From Mercenaria mercenaria (Eukaryota; Mollusca; Bivalvia; Venerida; Veneridae): a DNA stretch of 64,000 nt. The notes under the pieces were generated by a model, which did not search any database, was not told where the DNA came from, and worked only from the letters and a program-made list of their open reading frames with translations. How positions within the stretch are numbered: position 1 is the stretch's first letter; each line of letters opens with the position of its first letter. Below are positions 1 through 11,278 of the stretch, piece by piece. The DNA lies in contig NW_026461778.1 of NCBI RefSeq assembly GCF_021730395.1, positions 1 to 64,000 on the forward strand, given 5' to 3'. Made by a program: the position numbers and the translations under genes.

Positions 1-118
1 GATCTAGGCTAAGTCAGCCGGACAGGCCTGTATCTAAAGAGGACTTCTCTCTATCTGTTCTGGGCGCTATATAAATCTGGTTTAATAATAATAATAATAA
101 TAATAGTAATAATAATAA
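1..118 (+). repeat. 3' end of a SINE-like element with (ATA)n tail
   Basis: The phrase 'GGGCGCTATATAAATCTGG' followed by about 40 bases of imperfect TAA/ATA repeats resembles the 3' end of short retroposons seen in many animal genomes. The window starts inside the element, so head and length are unknown. It could also be a simple microsatellite beside chance sequence. Confidence 0.4.
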
Positions 119-340
119 TTATGATAAATTAAAATTATTTTTGTCTCTGATAGGTTATTTGATAGAAAAAATAAGACCTCGTTTTGAGGGGGACATACAA
201 AGCTATATCTATGAGATAATAAATAGCAGTTTCTGACCTAAAAGACACTGATTTAACAGGTATATAATTAAGTGTCACATTTATACTGATATTTTTGTAA
301 ACTTTTGATATTTTAACACTTTGAAATTTTGTTTAAGAAA

Positions 341-505
341 TAATATATCTTATTTAGTGATTTGTCGCTGAATAAATCATTGTTTGGAGTTCAGATGCGA
401 AGGAATTATATCACGAGGCTGCGCCCTCGTGATATAATAATACGCATCTAAACGACAAACAATTGTTTTATTCAAGAGTCAGTCACTAAATGAGATATAT
501 TTTTT
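341..505. repeat. Foldback (long hairpin) element
   Basis: Two arms of about 75-80 bases are imperfect reverse complements: the left starts near 'ATATCTTATTTAGTGA' and the right ends near 'TCACTAAATGAGATAT'. The turn is at 'ACGAGGCTGCGCCCTCGT' around 421. This looks like the core of a foldback MITE. A GC-rich centre of the same style occurs in the hairpin at 32930-33081, and both are followed by TGACGT-rich sequence, suggesting one family. Confidence 0.75.
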
Positions 506-1659
506 CGATTCTAACACGTTACTAAGGACTTTAAAGTACATCCTTGACGGCATTCATAAAATATTTGCCCGTTTTCAATCAGTTTCTTTCCTAACATGCC
601 GCTATGCCGTTTGACGCTTTGACGTAATAATTGTGACGTCAGAACAGTGAATTGTTGTATAATAATTCACTGTTTTCAGCCTTCTTTGTTTAATAGGAAA
701 ATGAATCGGATCGTGTTTGAATACAAAATAACTGCTGGTTACTATTGGCTAAGGCTATATTAAATATAGGCACTGATAAACAAATAAGAGACATACTTTT
801 CTATAAATATACTTCACATTCAAACACATAAAAGTATTTTACAATTTTGATGACGGAAATTCCAATTTGGTTTTCATAAGTTGGAAAGAACAACAGAAAA
901 TTGTCCTCGTTTAAATAATTAAAATTCGTACACTTGATGCTGTATCAGCGCAAAAAATATCAGCATTGTTTTTTTTTTATACTGACGCGTTTGTGCAAAC
1001 AAAAAAAAAATGTATACATTTCGTATGTTTGTATTCAATCATTGCTGTAACACACTTGTTCGACGTGTAAATCGGACATTGAGTGATGCTTAATAATTTT
1101 TAACCCAAACCTCGGAAATTATAATTTGACGTTTGAGAGTAATACAGTATTTTAAGCAAACTATGGGCAAATTTTTAATCAAATGCTTATACATGCAATG
1201 CTTTTAAAATAAAAAAATATCTGTCCTATTTTTCCCTCACATGCACTTTCGCGAAATCAAAACAAATCTAATTTTAACAATATATATTTCAATTGGTCGC
1301 TAAAGCCATGTAATCGTTTTGAAATTTTAAAACCTCAGAAGAAATGATATAGTACTATCAGATAAAACCATATGACCGTTTCAATACGAGAAAAGCTTTT
1401 TTAAGAAAACACGCACATTTTACATAAAAATCCGTATTTCGTAAGAACTTATCTTGTACTTTTTGTAATGTTTCTGCATTTCGGGTTAAGTCAATGTCGC
1501 TTTTCATTAACAATTGATTTTCCTAAAATAATACTTCTTTTTAACATTATTGTCGAAAAAAGTGGTTCATTTTCCATGGTCAAATACTAAAAACTCATTT
1601 TATTTTTGTCGTTTAAACACGTGCTAGTGAATTTCCAGATTATTAATTGTAGGAACACT
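506..1659. other. AT-rich stretch without recognisable gene
   Basis: No open frame of note. A small perfect hairpin lies at 643-674 (AACAGTGAATT ... AATTCACTGTT), just after two TGACGT motifs; it may be the outer part of the MITE whose foldback core is at 341-505. The rest is AT-rich with short homopolymers. Confidence 0.6.
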
Positions 1660-1860
1660 GGCTTCGAATCTTAAGTGGCCTAAGTATCTTATATCAGTTT
1701 ACTACATTGAATTTTTGTGTTACTAACACAATCTTCCACCATTTCAACAAAAAAACTGTTGAATACCAGATCAAACCATTTAAACCATATGAAAACAAAA
1801 ACATTTTTTATCATACGATAAACTCGATAAGGTCTAACAAGATCATGATCACTTTCTAAA

Positions 1861-2309
1861 TTTTCATCTGCCAACAAATGCACGATCCCTTTGTTAAAAA
1901 ATCTCTGATTTAATCCTTTGATAATAGTAAAGCAGCCTCCATGTCATGTTCTACTGTGAACCAGTTGCTGATTAGAAACTGTATGAAGGTTAGCAAACAC
2001 TAGAATATTTGTTTAACACATTACGTAAATTTCCCATCATACATGTTCTTAAATCAGTATATTGTCAGCATACGGCCGAGCTATTCAACTATCTACCTTT
2101 TTTTCAGAAGTAAGGTTTCCATGAAATTATGTATTTACATAATATGTAAACCTTACAGCCATTGGTAACACTGTAGCTGGTATCAGAAGAAGAGAAAACT
2201 TAATACCTTTAGTCTCTCTGCTTTTTGCTGTGACGCACTCTAAAAATAATTCAATCAGCTTCGTCCTGAAACGAGAAATTATGAACCCCTACAATGATGT
2301 GTTTGAATA
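1861..2309. other. Noncoding, nothing recognised
   Basis: AT-rich sequence inside unit C. No coding potential, RNA gene or repeat that I can identify. Confidence 0.5.
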
Positions 2310-2727
2310 GCACTGAACCTTACCCATTGAATTTGGGCACTGAACCTTACCATGAAAGCTAGAAATTTAAAGTTCATTTAGCAGAAGACAGATAGTTTTT
2401 GGCATATATTTATAACAGAAACCTACAGTTAATGATAAAAGTGCATATAATCGAGAATAATTCGAGAAAAGTCCTTTATTTAGCAAACACTAAACCTTAT
2501 CCTACGATTTCAGTTAGATTTTCCCTCGATTCGAATCCCGTGACCAGCATTCCTGGAAAACTACAAAAGCTTTTGTGTTTCCACAAAGACTGGTATGTTC
2601 CAAAAAAATTGTAGCATGTTTATAGCTAGGTGTTTTTTCCAGCATTTTTCAAAAAACACAATATTTAGGAAAAACTTACCTTTTCGTGCAGTGCCGCCAT
2701 CTTTGTGGTTTTGGTAAGGTTCAGTGC
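2310..2727. repeat. Candidate small inverted-repeat element
   Basis: GCACTGAACCTTACC occurs twice in direct orientation on the left (2310-2324, 2337-2351) and once inverted on the right (2713-2727). About 400 bases between 15-bp inverted repeats fits a short non-autonomous DNA element, but I see no clear target-site duplication and the doubled left end is odd. A weaker related motif (ACTAAACCTTATCC) lies near 2490. Confidence 0.4.
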
Positions 2728-3619
2728 GATTCCCCCCTTGACGTAAGTAACAAAAATTATTTATGTAAATCTATGGATTTATGAATGTTGGCAGGTTGTG
2801 AAATTTACGATTCTTGTTTTATAATTATAAATACGTCATTAGTGTTTCTTGAGTGTAGACATTACATACTTATATATACAACTTGGATCATTCTAGCAAC
2901 AGTGTAAAGCTAGATATTCGTTTCATTTAACGTAAATCAAGGCCTCAATGTCTAATCGAATTCAGTAAATTATTAAAGTAATATGATAACTTGCTTTAAT
3001 ATTGTATAACTGTAGTAACAGCAATCAATTCTTAACATTTACTTTGCCTCGTGTTGAATGTATCAAGGCTTTGTTAACAGCTATTATTAAAATGTCACTG
3101 GATTATATCAACAAGGTAATGAGGCTGTAAATATGTCGACTGAAAATAGGAACAAAACATGCATTAGTTAAAGTATGTTACTTACACATTGTCAGATAGT
3201 TGCAAAACAGCATATTGATTAATGTTCTGTTAAGTATTGATATAATACTTCTTTGTATAATAATATTTTAATGTTATCAACACGTTTCTTTAGCCTTGTT
3301 TATATACACGTCCTGCAGGTGAGTCTGTGACATTTCATTCGAAAATCAATTTTATTCAGTTGTTACTGCGAAACGTCCTGCATGATCTTTTGTTTGATAG
3401 AACAATAATAGTCTTACACGAAAAACAGTCTAATTTTTATAGCTAGACTTTTACTAAAACGGTTGCGCTATAATTGCATTATTATAACAAAAATCGGTTC
3501 AACCTATTTTCCCTTCACATGGCAAATAACTTTCTGGTAGCGAAAGATTGTTTTCCTTTCCTTATACAGTCATGTAAATGTTCTAGAAATAACCTCGAAC
3601 ACGTATAAGATGTATGATA
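2728..3619. other. Noncoding, nothing recognised
   Basis: AT-rich, no convincing open frame, no tRNA-like or tandem repeat structure seen. Confidence 0.5.
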
Positions 3620-3705
3620 CAGTGAAACGCCACTAAATCGGCCACCATGGGACTTTAAAAATGTAGTCTCAATAGCGGGTTGTCTTATTAGCGGATTTTA
3701 ATTAA
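3620..3705 (+). repeat. Orphan pogo/Tigger-like terminus
   Basis: After a TA dinucleotide the sequence reads CAGTGAAACGCCACTAAATC and continues with alternating 'CGGCCACC' and 'AGCGG' phrases. This is the layout of pogo/Tigger-type (Tc1/mariner superfamily) terminal repeats. I did not find the matching opposite end nearby, so this is probably a remnant. No transposase frame accompanies it. Confidence 0.45.
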
Positions 3706-4363
3706 CATTAAAAAAAATAAAACGAAAAAGGTAATGCATTTCTTCTTACGTTACCGAAATTTACAAAGAGAAAGGTGATATGTAATTTACAAATGAAAGT
3801 CTATTTTGTTATTGCCCTGAAACCGTAATGAAGAATAATTATAGATCATTTCTCAAGACGCATGATTCTATAAAGGTATTTTAACACTTTAATCTTCCAT
3901 AAACAGAATACTTCTGAAACTCTATTTTGTTTAAAGGCGTATGCTAGAATTCCCTGTATATGAGATGGGCGAAAATTTTCCCAATAACAGAATTTCTTTA
4001 AACTTTGGATATTGAAGGACAATCATCTAAGAAACAAAAAAATGCAATAAAAATCATAGGTCACCGGATTCGAAAAAGAGTTATCTGCCCTTGAAAACGT
4101 CATTTTTGGGGGAAATGCCGTTAAGTAGAATCTAGCTTCGTGCCGCCACATGACTGTATACTTCCGGATCCCCCACCCACCTCGCGCATCGATCCTATCA
4201 CTTTCGAACATTTGCACTAGGCATATATGATTTGTATCTACACATGGATTTTATGTGGATTTCGTTCAAGAAGAAGAAATGATTTTAATATTTAGATTTT
4301 TATGATTTTTTGTAGATCTATTAACATAAGGGTAGAAACTTTCAGTTATTTATCTGCTTTCAG

Positions 4364-7239
4364 GATATCAGGTGAATGTGCTCATGTACTAGCAGTTGTG
4401 CTAAAGCTGACAGACTGGGTGCTTGAGGGACTGCAGGATGTACCGAGCCAGCCGGCTTGTACTGAAGTTGCACAGCAGTGGGACAAACCACGAGGGGCGA
4501 AGATAGCAGCAGAGGCTGTATCTGAGATGGTTGTCTGCAAGTCATACAACACCGACAGGAAACGTAAACCGCTAACGGCTATTTTCACAGACAACAGGTA
4601 CTTAATTTCTGAAACTTTTTCAAATGTGCACCGGCTTTTATTCTGTCCATTTTTTAGGTTTGACAAGTCCATAATGGGAAACTGACAGGGAGATCAAAAA
4701 TTTGTTTCTTACTTAAAATTACAGGCAGCAGCTATATAACATAGTGAAGAAACAGCAGCCTCAAAACATAATAAAGAAACAGCAACCTCAAAACATAATA
4801 AAGAAACTAAATTTTAATATTAAACATACTTTATTTCAGGGTAAAAAATAAACAACAAATATTGAATACAGTTACAAGTCCAGAATTAATTTATGATACC
4901 TTTGAAAGCATAATTTTCAGTAATCAAACATTTTTACCTTTAAGGAACATTACATATGTTTACCTCAATATAACTTTTGATATTTGTGTATACATTTTTT
5001 ATTTCACATTGCAGGAAAATCAGCCTACTAGATAGTGATATACAGTTACTGCATTCACTAGATGACTCTCCACTAAGTTATTTGGCATGCACACCCTTCC
5101 AGACAGTTGTCACAGACCATGGCCCACAGAATGTTGGCAGTACACTAGCACACCAGGTTAGTTCTTTTCAGTTATCAACAGGGGCATGAATCCAGTTAGA
5201 AAGCAGCAGCAAAACCAAATCTGATTTATGCATGGGAAAAGTGTCAGGTCAATTCTGTTGTCAACTATCTTAAACTTTTTTGCTCTGCTAATAGCTCTCT
5301 CAACATGAACTCGGTGGGCAGCAATCTTCCTTGTTAATGCTACATCACCTGGAGACAACTGTCCTGAGCCAGGAGCAAATGGTGGAATGTGAAGTTTAAG
5401 TCCAAGTTTTTCAATTTCATCTTTTATTAAAAAACCCTTATCCACCATGACACCGTCTCCTCGTTTAAGTCGACCGCTATCGAGCAGCTGTTGAAACATT
5501 TCCAAAAGTCCGCTTGCTGATGTGATCTCTTTATCAGATATAGATCCTGAAAACAGCATAGAAATAATTGTAAAAGACCCTCTTGGGTCTACATCAACAA
5601 GACCTTTCAGTGTTGTTGAGGACTTATAATCGGAGTAACATTGACTCTGTGTTCTTAATGCTGATAGCGGTTGGAGTTTGATTTCTGTGCCGTCCAGTAT
5701 TATCATGGTATCCGGGAATTCTTCTCTGAATTTTTTTGGCATCTTTTCCTGAATAACTCTACCTGGCCACAGCGGTACTGACCCAAAGCGATAGAACATG
5801 TAGTTTATCCATTCTCTGAAAAAGAGCTCCGGCATCTTGCGAGGAAATGCCAAATAAATGTCCCAAATGCTTAAACTGCAGGTTAAGTCTTAGTTTGATC
5901 ACTGTAAGCAGAAACTGGTCCTGGAATTTCATGTTCTTCACGCTTGATATAGTTTTAGAGAACTGAATAGGAATTACAAATTTGTTCGGTACAAGTAAGT
6001 TGAAAATGCACATGAACCGCAAATAAACAAATCCAGTATAGTATTTGAAATTGTCCCTTATTGGACTGTCTCTTACAGTTTCTACAGTGAAAATAGTACC
6101 TTTTTTAAGTGTTACACTAGTATTTGAGGGTTGAGCTTTTTTCTTCAGTGTGCTATTTTCTCTTCTAAGCTCTTCATTATGTAGAATCTGTTGTGATAAC
6201 TGTTGTCTTGCAATGTCAAGCTGTCTTTGGAGGGTCTGGTTATCAGCAGCTAAAGCCAGCATGTCTAGTGGTGATACTTCTGAAAACACAGATAAACAAA
6301 TATATACTTAATTATCTGCTTGCAGTTTGATCAATATTATATATCTAAATATAAGAGATTAAAGTTTTTACAGTGAGGCACCTTTTCCTGTTGTATGGCT
6401 CATACTTACATTTACGTAAATTTACAAGATACACATACTCTAAAAAAAATTTAATTGCAGTTACAACTGATCCAACCAATGGAAGGACCGGCGGCAAACA
6501 CAGTGCCCTGTGGAAATCTGCAGTTCCCCTTTACGCCAACATTAACAAACATTGATATCACTAATGATTACCGTGAACAATTCAAATGCGTTTCTATAAC
6601 AAACGACGAAGCAATTGCAATGGAGATAAATACAAGAGAGCAGTCTGAAAGTGAAAGCTGGTTTTCAGAAAGAAAAAAGAGAATAACTGCTTCAAATTTT
6701 GGAAGACTAATGCTGAGAAAGTCAGCCGTCACAAAGAAATTAATTGACAGTATTCAAAATCCTAAGAAATTTACGTCAGCATCTACCAGCTATGGTTCGG
6801 CAAACGAAAGAGTTGCAAAGAAATTATACCGAAAACAGACAAAAAATCACGTGCATGAGTGCGGATTTATTGTGAATCCAAAGTTTCCATGTGTTGGAGC
6901 AACACCGGACGGTAAAATATGTGACAATGGTACATCGGGTATTTTGGAAGTGAAATGTCCATTTTCCATCAGAGACAGTAAAATTCTGGACATTGTTAAT
7001 TCTGAAGTGCCACGTCCAGATTTCTTTTTAGAATACAATGGAAATTATATTAATATAAATAAAAACATGCATATTGGTTTCAAGTTCAAGGACAGTTGCT
7101 TGTGACAGGAGCAAAATTTTGTGACTTTGTCACTTATACACGCCAGGACTTGCACATATTACGGGTTTATCCTGATCAGCCAACTATGGAAAACATTTTA
7201 TCTAAGTTGTGCCATCTTTTTAGAAAATTCATGTGTTGA
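4364..7239 (+). pseudogene. SWIM zinc-finger plus YqaJ-type nuclease gene of the transposon (partial, one frameshift)
   Basis: Three exons fit consensus splice sites and phases. Exon 4364-4597 follows CTTTCAG and ends AG|GTACTT; it encodes GECAHVLAVVLKL, the C-x-H half of a SWIM finger, then a WDKPRG motif. Exon 5015-5156 follows TTGCAG, joins in phase 2 and ends CAG|GTTAGT. Exon 6461-7239 joins in phase 0 and encodes a YqaJ/lambda-exonuclease-like domain: SYGSANERVAKKLY, then VGATPDG and GILEVKCP, giving the E, D and ExK residues of a PD-(D/E)XK nuclease. A one-base shift near 7070 moves the conserved tail (QVQGQLLVTGAKF...) to another frame ending at the TGA at 7237-7239. Upstream exons with the first SWIM cysteines were not found. 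Such nucleases probably process DNA ends during transposition; that role is inference. Confidence 0.75.
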
Positions 7240-8673
7240 ATAGAATGATCACATACATACATTTGTAAATGGTTCCAGTTTGCGTTTCAGTTAACTGACC
7301 CCTGTAGACATTTTCATCAGTGATGCTAGAAAAAAGTAACAATTTTGATGAGTGATATGTGTATGTTATATATTCCAGTATGTATTATTCTTCAGTATTG
7401 TATTACAGAAAATAATTAAAAATATATAGATTATAAAAAATCTTTATAATGTATAATAGGTAGCTTATAGTCGTTAAAATTTTTTTACTGTTTACCTGTT
7501 GTTAATTTCTGAAAGCACATTTCTCCGCTTTCTTGGTGGCTCTGAATCAGGCCGTCTCTGGCGGAGGTCTGATAGGTGTTAATTTACTTCCGACTGATAA
7601 AGCAGGTACTGGATCTGGATGTTTGTCAGTAGGTTTACCCTCCAGAAAATGCTGAAAGTTAAGAAAGAAAATTCATTATGTCTATTCGGCTAGGTAACAG
7701 TAACTACACTCTGATCTTTAGTTGATAATGTAAGAAAATGTCGGCGATATGACAGGAGTGTGTAAATACAGCGAACTAAACCGGTAAATAAAATATGTAA
7801 TTTATTTAACTAATATAATGACATCTTATTATACAATTGATTAAAGAGCCGCAACCTTGACTTTCATGTTCTTTTCAAGGAAATCGTACAGCTTTAATGG
7901 CATACATATCTTGATGGAAGATTTCTATTAATGAAAACCAGAAAATTTCCTAAAAAACTTAGCTTATGTGTTCAGCCCTATGTGTATACAGTGTCAGCAT
8001 ACCAGGATTTAAAACCAAAAAGACACATTACATACTAAAGGCATACAGTAGAACATTTTCACAGGCATGTGTAACGGTACATTTTGTTTTTCATTCTTGA
8101 AATTCAAAGCTGAATAGAAATGTTTCATAATTTGTTTTCTGGCTGTCTGATAACCTGTCGCGTGATTCAAACTGGAAAGGAATGACAACTGTACACTTAC
8201 AGAAAATACGGACCTACCTAATGCATTTCCTTATTTTAAGTAGGGGTAGAATTCGGATACAATTAATTCGTACAAAGATTGATCAGGGTCATAAAATTGT
8301 CCATGTTTACATGCTACCAAATACGGTAATGTTTACATCAAACACGTGGTTGGGAGTATCTGTGATTGGCCAAATCGCGGAGAAATGCGACCTTGTCACA
8401 TGTTTCTAATTTTAAACAAAGCTTCTACTGACGTAGAATAAATGAATTTAAAACGCTATACCATACCTTGGTACAAATATAAGCGTTATAATTGCCGTCA
8501 ATTTTCTGTACGTTCAGTTGCTCGTGGGGGCGACCGCAGGCCTTGATCCATCTTTTACATTTATCGAGCTGTCTTTTCGGCATAGGAACCGGTAAAAACT
8601 CAATGCCACCCTTCGGTCTTTCTGGATATCTACTGTCTGAATTACAGGTACCCCACTGGCACCGTTTCACCAT
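5158..8673 (-). pseudogene. THAP-HTH-DDE transposase gene of the transposon (frameshifted)
   Basis: Exon 1 (8673-8467) starts at ATG and encodes a THAP DNA-binding finger with C5, C10, W42 and C67, ending AAG|GTATGG. Exon 2 (7651-7496) follows CTTTCAG and begins HFLEGKPTDKHPDPVPA, supplying the last zinc ligand (His70) of the C2CH finger; a shift lies near its middle, before the basic stretch PPRKRRNVLSEINN. It ends CAG|GTAAAC. Exon 3 (6279-5158) follows TTTTCAG and encodes a coiled-coil stretch, an HTH_Tnp_4-like segment (VIKLRLNLQFKHLGHLFGIS) and a DDE_Tnp_4 domain: catalytic Asp in MIILDGTEI, Asp in VMVDKGF, Glu in RVHVERAI. The HTH and DDE parts are one base out of frame in a T run near 5820. 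Exon 2 to 3 phase is also off, so I count about three breaks. Confidence 0.8.
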
Positions 8674-9831
8674 ATTTGTTTGGTTGAAATAGTTTTAAAA
8701 GTCGAAATGAAATACCATGTACAATCTACTTCGATACAAGAGTTTGTCTAAGGAAAATGGCGTCGGTTTTCAGTAACCGAAGCGTTCCGAGTGATTGATC
8801 AGATGTCGATCTCTGATTGGATTATCGATTGGTTTGATTGACAGCTGGCGTAATGTTAATTAATCCCAATGCTTTGCAATACGCAAGATTGAAGAGTGAA
8901 GAGTAATTGATTTGCTTTTCTTTTATACATGCAATAAGAGTTCCTTTGTATTTATACTGATATTTGTATATTTGTAGTATTATATGTGACTCTTTATTGA
9001 TTTGGAGGAAATAAAGTTGTATATATATACTTGGAATATTTTAACGCTAAGACAGAGGTATTCTTAGACTATTCGTGCATATCCGATACAGGAAAAAACA
9101 CAAACTTTGAAATAAAAATATGGCAATTTCGAAACAAAATTAATTACGTATTTTATTTTCGTAGGTAGCAGCACAGTATCAATCAATTATCAATTTTTGT
9201 TAATGTTTCTTCAGAGTTTTTTTATTATTACACGTGTTTGTCATGATAACTATAGTTTATCTGGAACTTGATGATCTTCTACATTTTTTGCAAACTTTCG
9301 AAACTGTTTCAATTGTATAAACAGCCTTTTCCAGTGAAAACAAAGATGCTCGAATCTGACACATAACTTAACATGATTTTTTATTCAGTTTTAGTGACTG
9401 ACAAATGCGCTAAACGTATCTAAAACTATTACCCACCTGGCAGCGGCCGTAATGTTTTAGAATCACTAATGTGTTTTCTTATTTATGATAGAATTTGGTG
9501 GTGGTATACCTAAGTCGCCATATTTGAACACGAGACAATTTTTTGAAAACTTTTAGAAATTTAGTAGTTTAATGAGAGCTTTGATAACAAAGACTGAGAT
9601 ATTCGTGAAGCGGAGATACTGAGCTAACATTTGACAGTGATATCCAGTGAAATTGTGGTGCGAGTTTTTCATATTTCGTCAAGTTGTCGGAACGGACTAT
9701 CGGCACGAGGTGAAGCATCTGTTTCCACCGGATCTAAATAAGAGTAACATTAGATTTCGCGAGGTCAACATAGTCAATTCTTGCGTCTGTTTCATGACTG
9801 TTTGCATCATTGAGATTATATTGTATGTACA

Positions 9832-11278
9832 ATGGTGGTGACAGATAATCAGGTACTGTCAAGAGGTGCTAAGAAGGCAGACAAGGGGAATCAACAAGAG
9901 AAACGGCACTCTGAAAATAATTCTGTGATAAACAATGGTCAGATTGACATTAACCTTGATGCTGATAATTATGTTGATAGTGTTTTCTGTTCTCAGCCAG
10001 CTGCTGTTCCTGTCATGAGAACTCCTGTGACTAACAGCAGAAAGAAAAATATTTCTGCCCCAGAGATAGATAGTGATTTGAAAAAGGTGAAGGTGGCGTC
10101 GTTGACAAGTCTAGATAGTAAGAAGGAAAAGCGCTCCATCAGCAAGGCGAGACGTAATCTGACAAATTCATCATCATCCAAACATTGTGAGAAAAGTGCC
10201 GACAAAAGCAGTAAACAAGGTAAAGCCGGTTCAGTTACAAACAATGATAGTGCTAGTAATTCAGTTAACAGTGTTATACATGTCGCTGAAGTTCACTTCC
10301 CTTCAGATGAAAACCCAGACTTTTCGCAAATGGACATACAAAGTCTGGCACAAATGATATTCACAATGACATGCGACATGCGGACCATGTCAACAAACAT
10401 GCAGAGAATCAACTCTAACATGAGTGACATGATCGGTAAAGTACATGAGAGAATTGATGTAATAGAGAAAGCGGTTGAAGAGAAAGTTACCAAGAAACTG
10501 ACAAGCACTATTGATAAACGAATCACTAGTGAAATCAACAAGTTAAACAAAGTAGTAAATGAAAAGGTGGAAAATGTCAAAAGGGGCGTTTTAGCCGAGT
10601 GTAACCCCAACATAGACTGTGCCAGTGATAACATAAAGGACCTTGTGGATGATTTGACTGTAAAAGCCTCCAAAACTGATTCTATAGAAAATAATATCAT
10701 TCTCCGTAATGTTACAGAGTCGGAGAATGAAGATGTCTTGCGGAAAGTAAATAACATACTTACAGACGGCTTGAGGGTGCAAGCACGAGCGGTTCGAGCA
10801 GTACGAAAGGGAGCGCAATCTTGGGGATCACGGGTCATTGTGGCAACAATGAAAAGCAGAGCAGATAAACGTGAGGTGATGGATAAAAAATCAGTTCTGA
10901 AAAAAAACAGCTGTTTCGGTAATGTGTTTATTGATAGTGATAAATCTAAAAGTGAAAGAGTTTAGTGTGCTAATTTCAAAAAAGTCATTGATTCATTGAA
11001 AAAAAGGTCAGTTGGCTGATCTTGAAGTGCGTGGTGTACATGTAGTGTCAAAAAGTGATAATTCAAGGAGGAGTAATTCAGGAGATAGAGACAGGTCGAG
11101 GCGCAGAGATGCCTCGAGGTGGCACAATAACAGACATGACTCTAGGGTTTCACCTAGAGGTAGGAGCAGACATGATCAGGATCGGCAAAGAGACTATGGA
11201 CGTGATCAAGATCGGGTTATAAACAGTCAGCAAAGATATAGGGGAAAAGATAACTCGTACCATCCCCGGCGAAATTAG
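9832..11278 (+). pseudogene. LINE ORF1 protein (coiled coil + RRM-like, basic tail)
   Basis: Starts at ATG 9832. A Ser/Lys-rich N-terminal third is followed by a heptad-rich coiled coil (about residues 180-260: MQRINSNMSDMIGKVHERID and onward) and a Transposase_22/RRM-like block beginning IENNIILRNVTE and ending VFIDSDKSKSERV. The first frame stops at 10963-10965. Similarity continues as CANFKKVIDSLKK, then shifts frame in an A run near 11003 into an Arg/Ser/Asp-rich tail (SPRGRSRHDQDRQ...) that ends at the TAG at 11276-11278. ORF1 proteins bind RNA and form trimers with the element's RNA; here the gene carries one stop and one frameshift. Confidence 0.75.

Larger units (their letters stand above)
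3940..9040. mobile_element. Two-gene DNA transposon, ISL2EU/IS4EU-like (THAP-DDE + SWIM-YqaJ), decayed
   Basis: Sister units A and B continue directly from the sequence matched at 3775-3930 to that matched near 9050, so everything between is extra in unit C. That bounds the insertion to about 5.1 kb or less. It carries a minus-strand THAP/HTH/DDE_Tnp_4 transposase and a plus-strand SWIM-YqaJ protein. From my knowledge of the families, a DDE transposase of IS5 type paired with a YqaJ nuclease is the hallmark of ISL2EU (IS4EU) elements; PIF/Harbinger is the closest alternative. I could not identify the terminal inverted repeats. Both genes carry frameshifts, so the copy is not autonomous. Confidence 0.7.

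Noticed and set aside
4023-4217. 64-codon minus-strand frame in a GC-richer patch
   Set aside because: Starts at GTG, no recognisable domain; it sits at the transposon edge.
4302-4685. A single 127-codon gene
   Set aside because: Only 4364-4597 is conserved-looking; it is an exon with good splice sites, and the outer codons are intronic.
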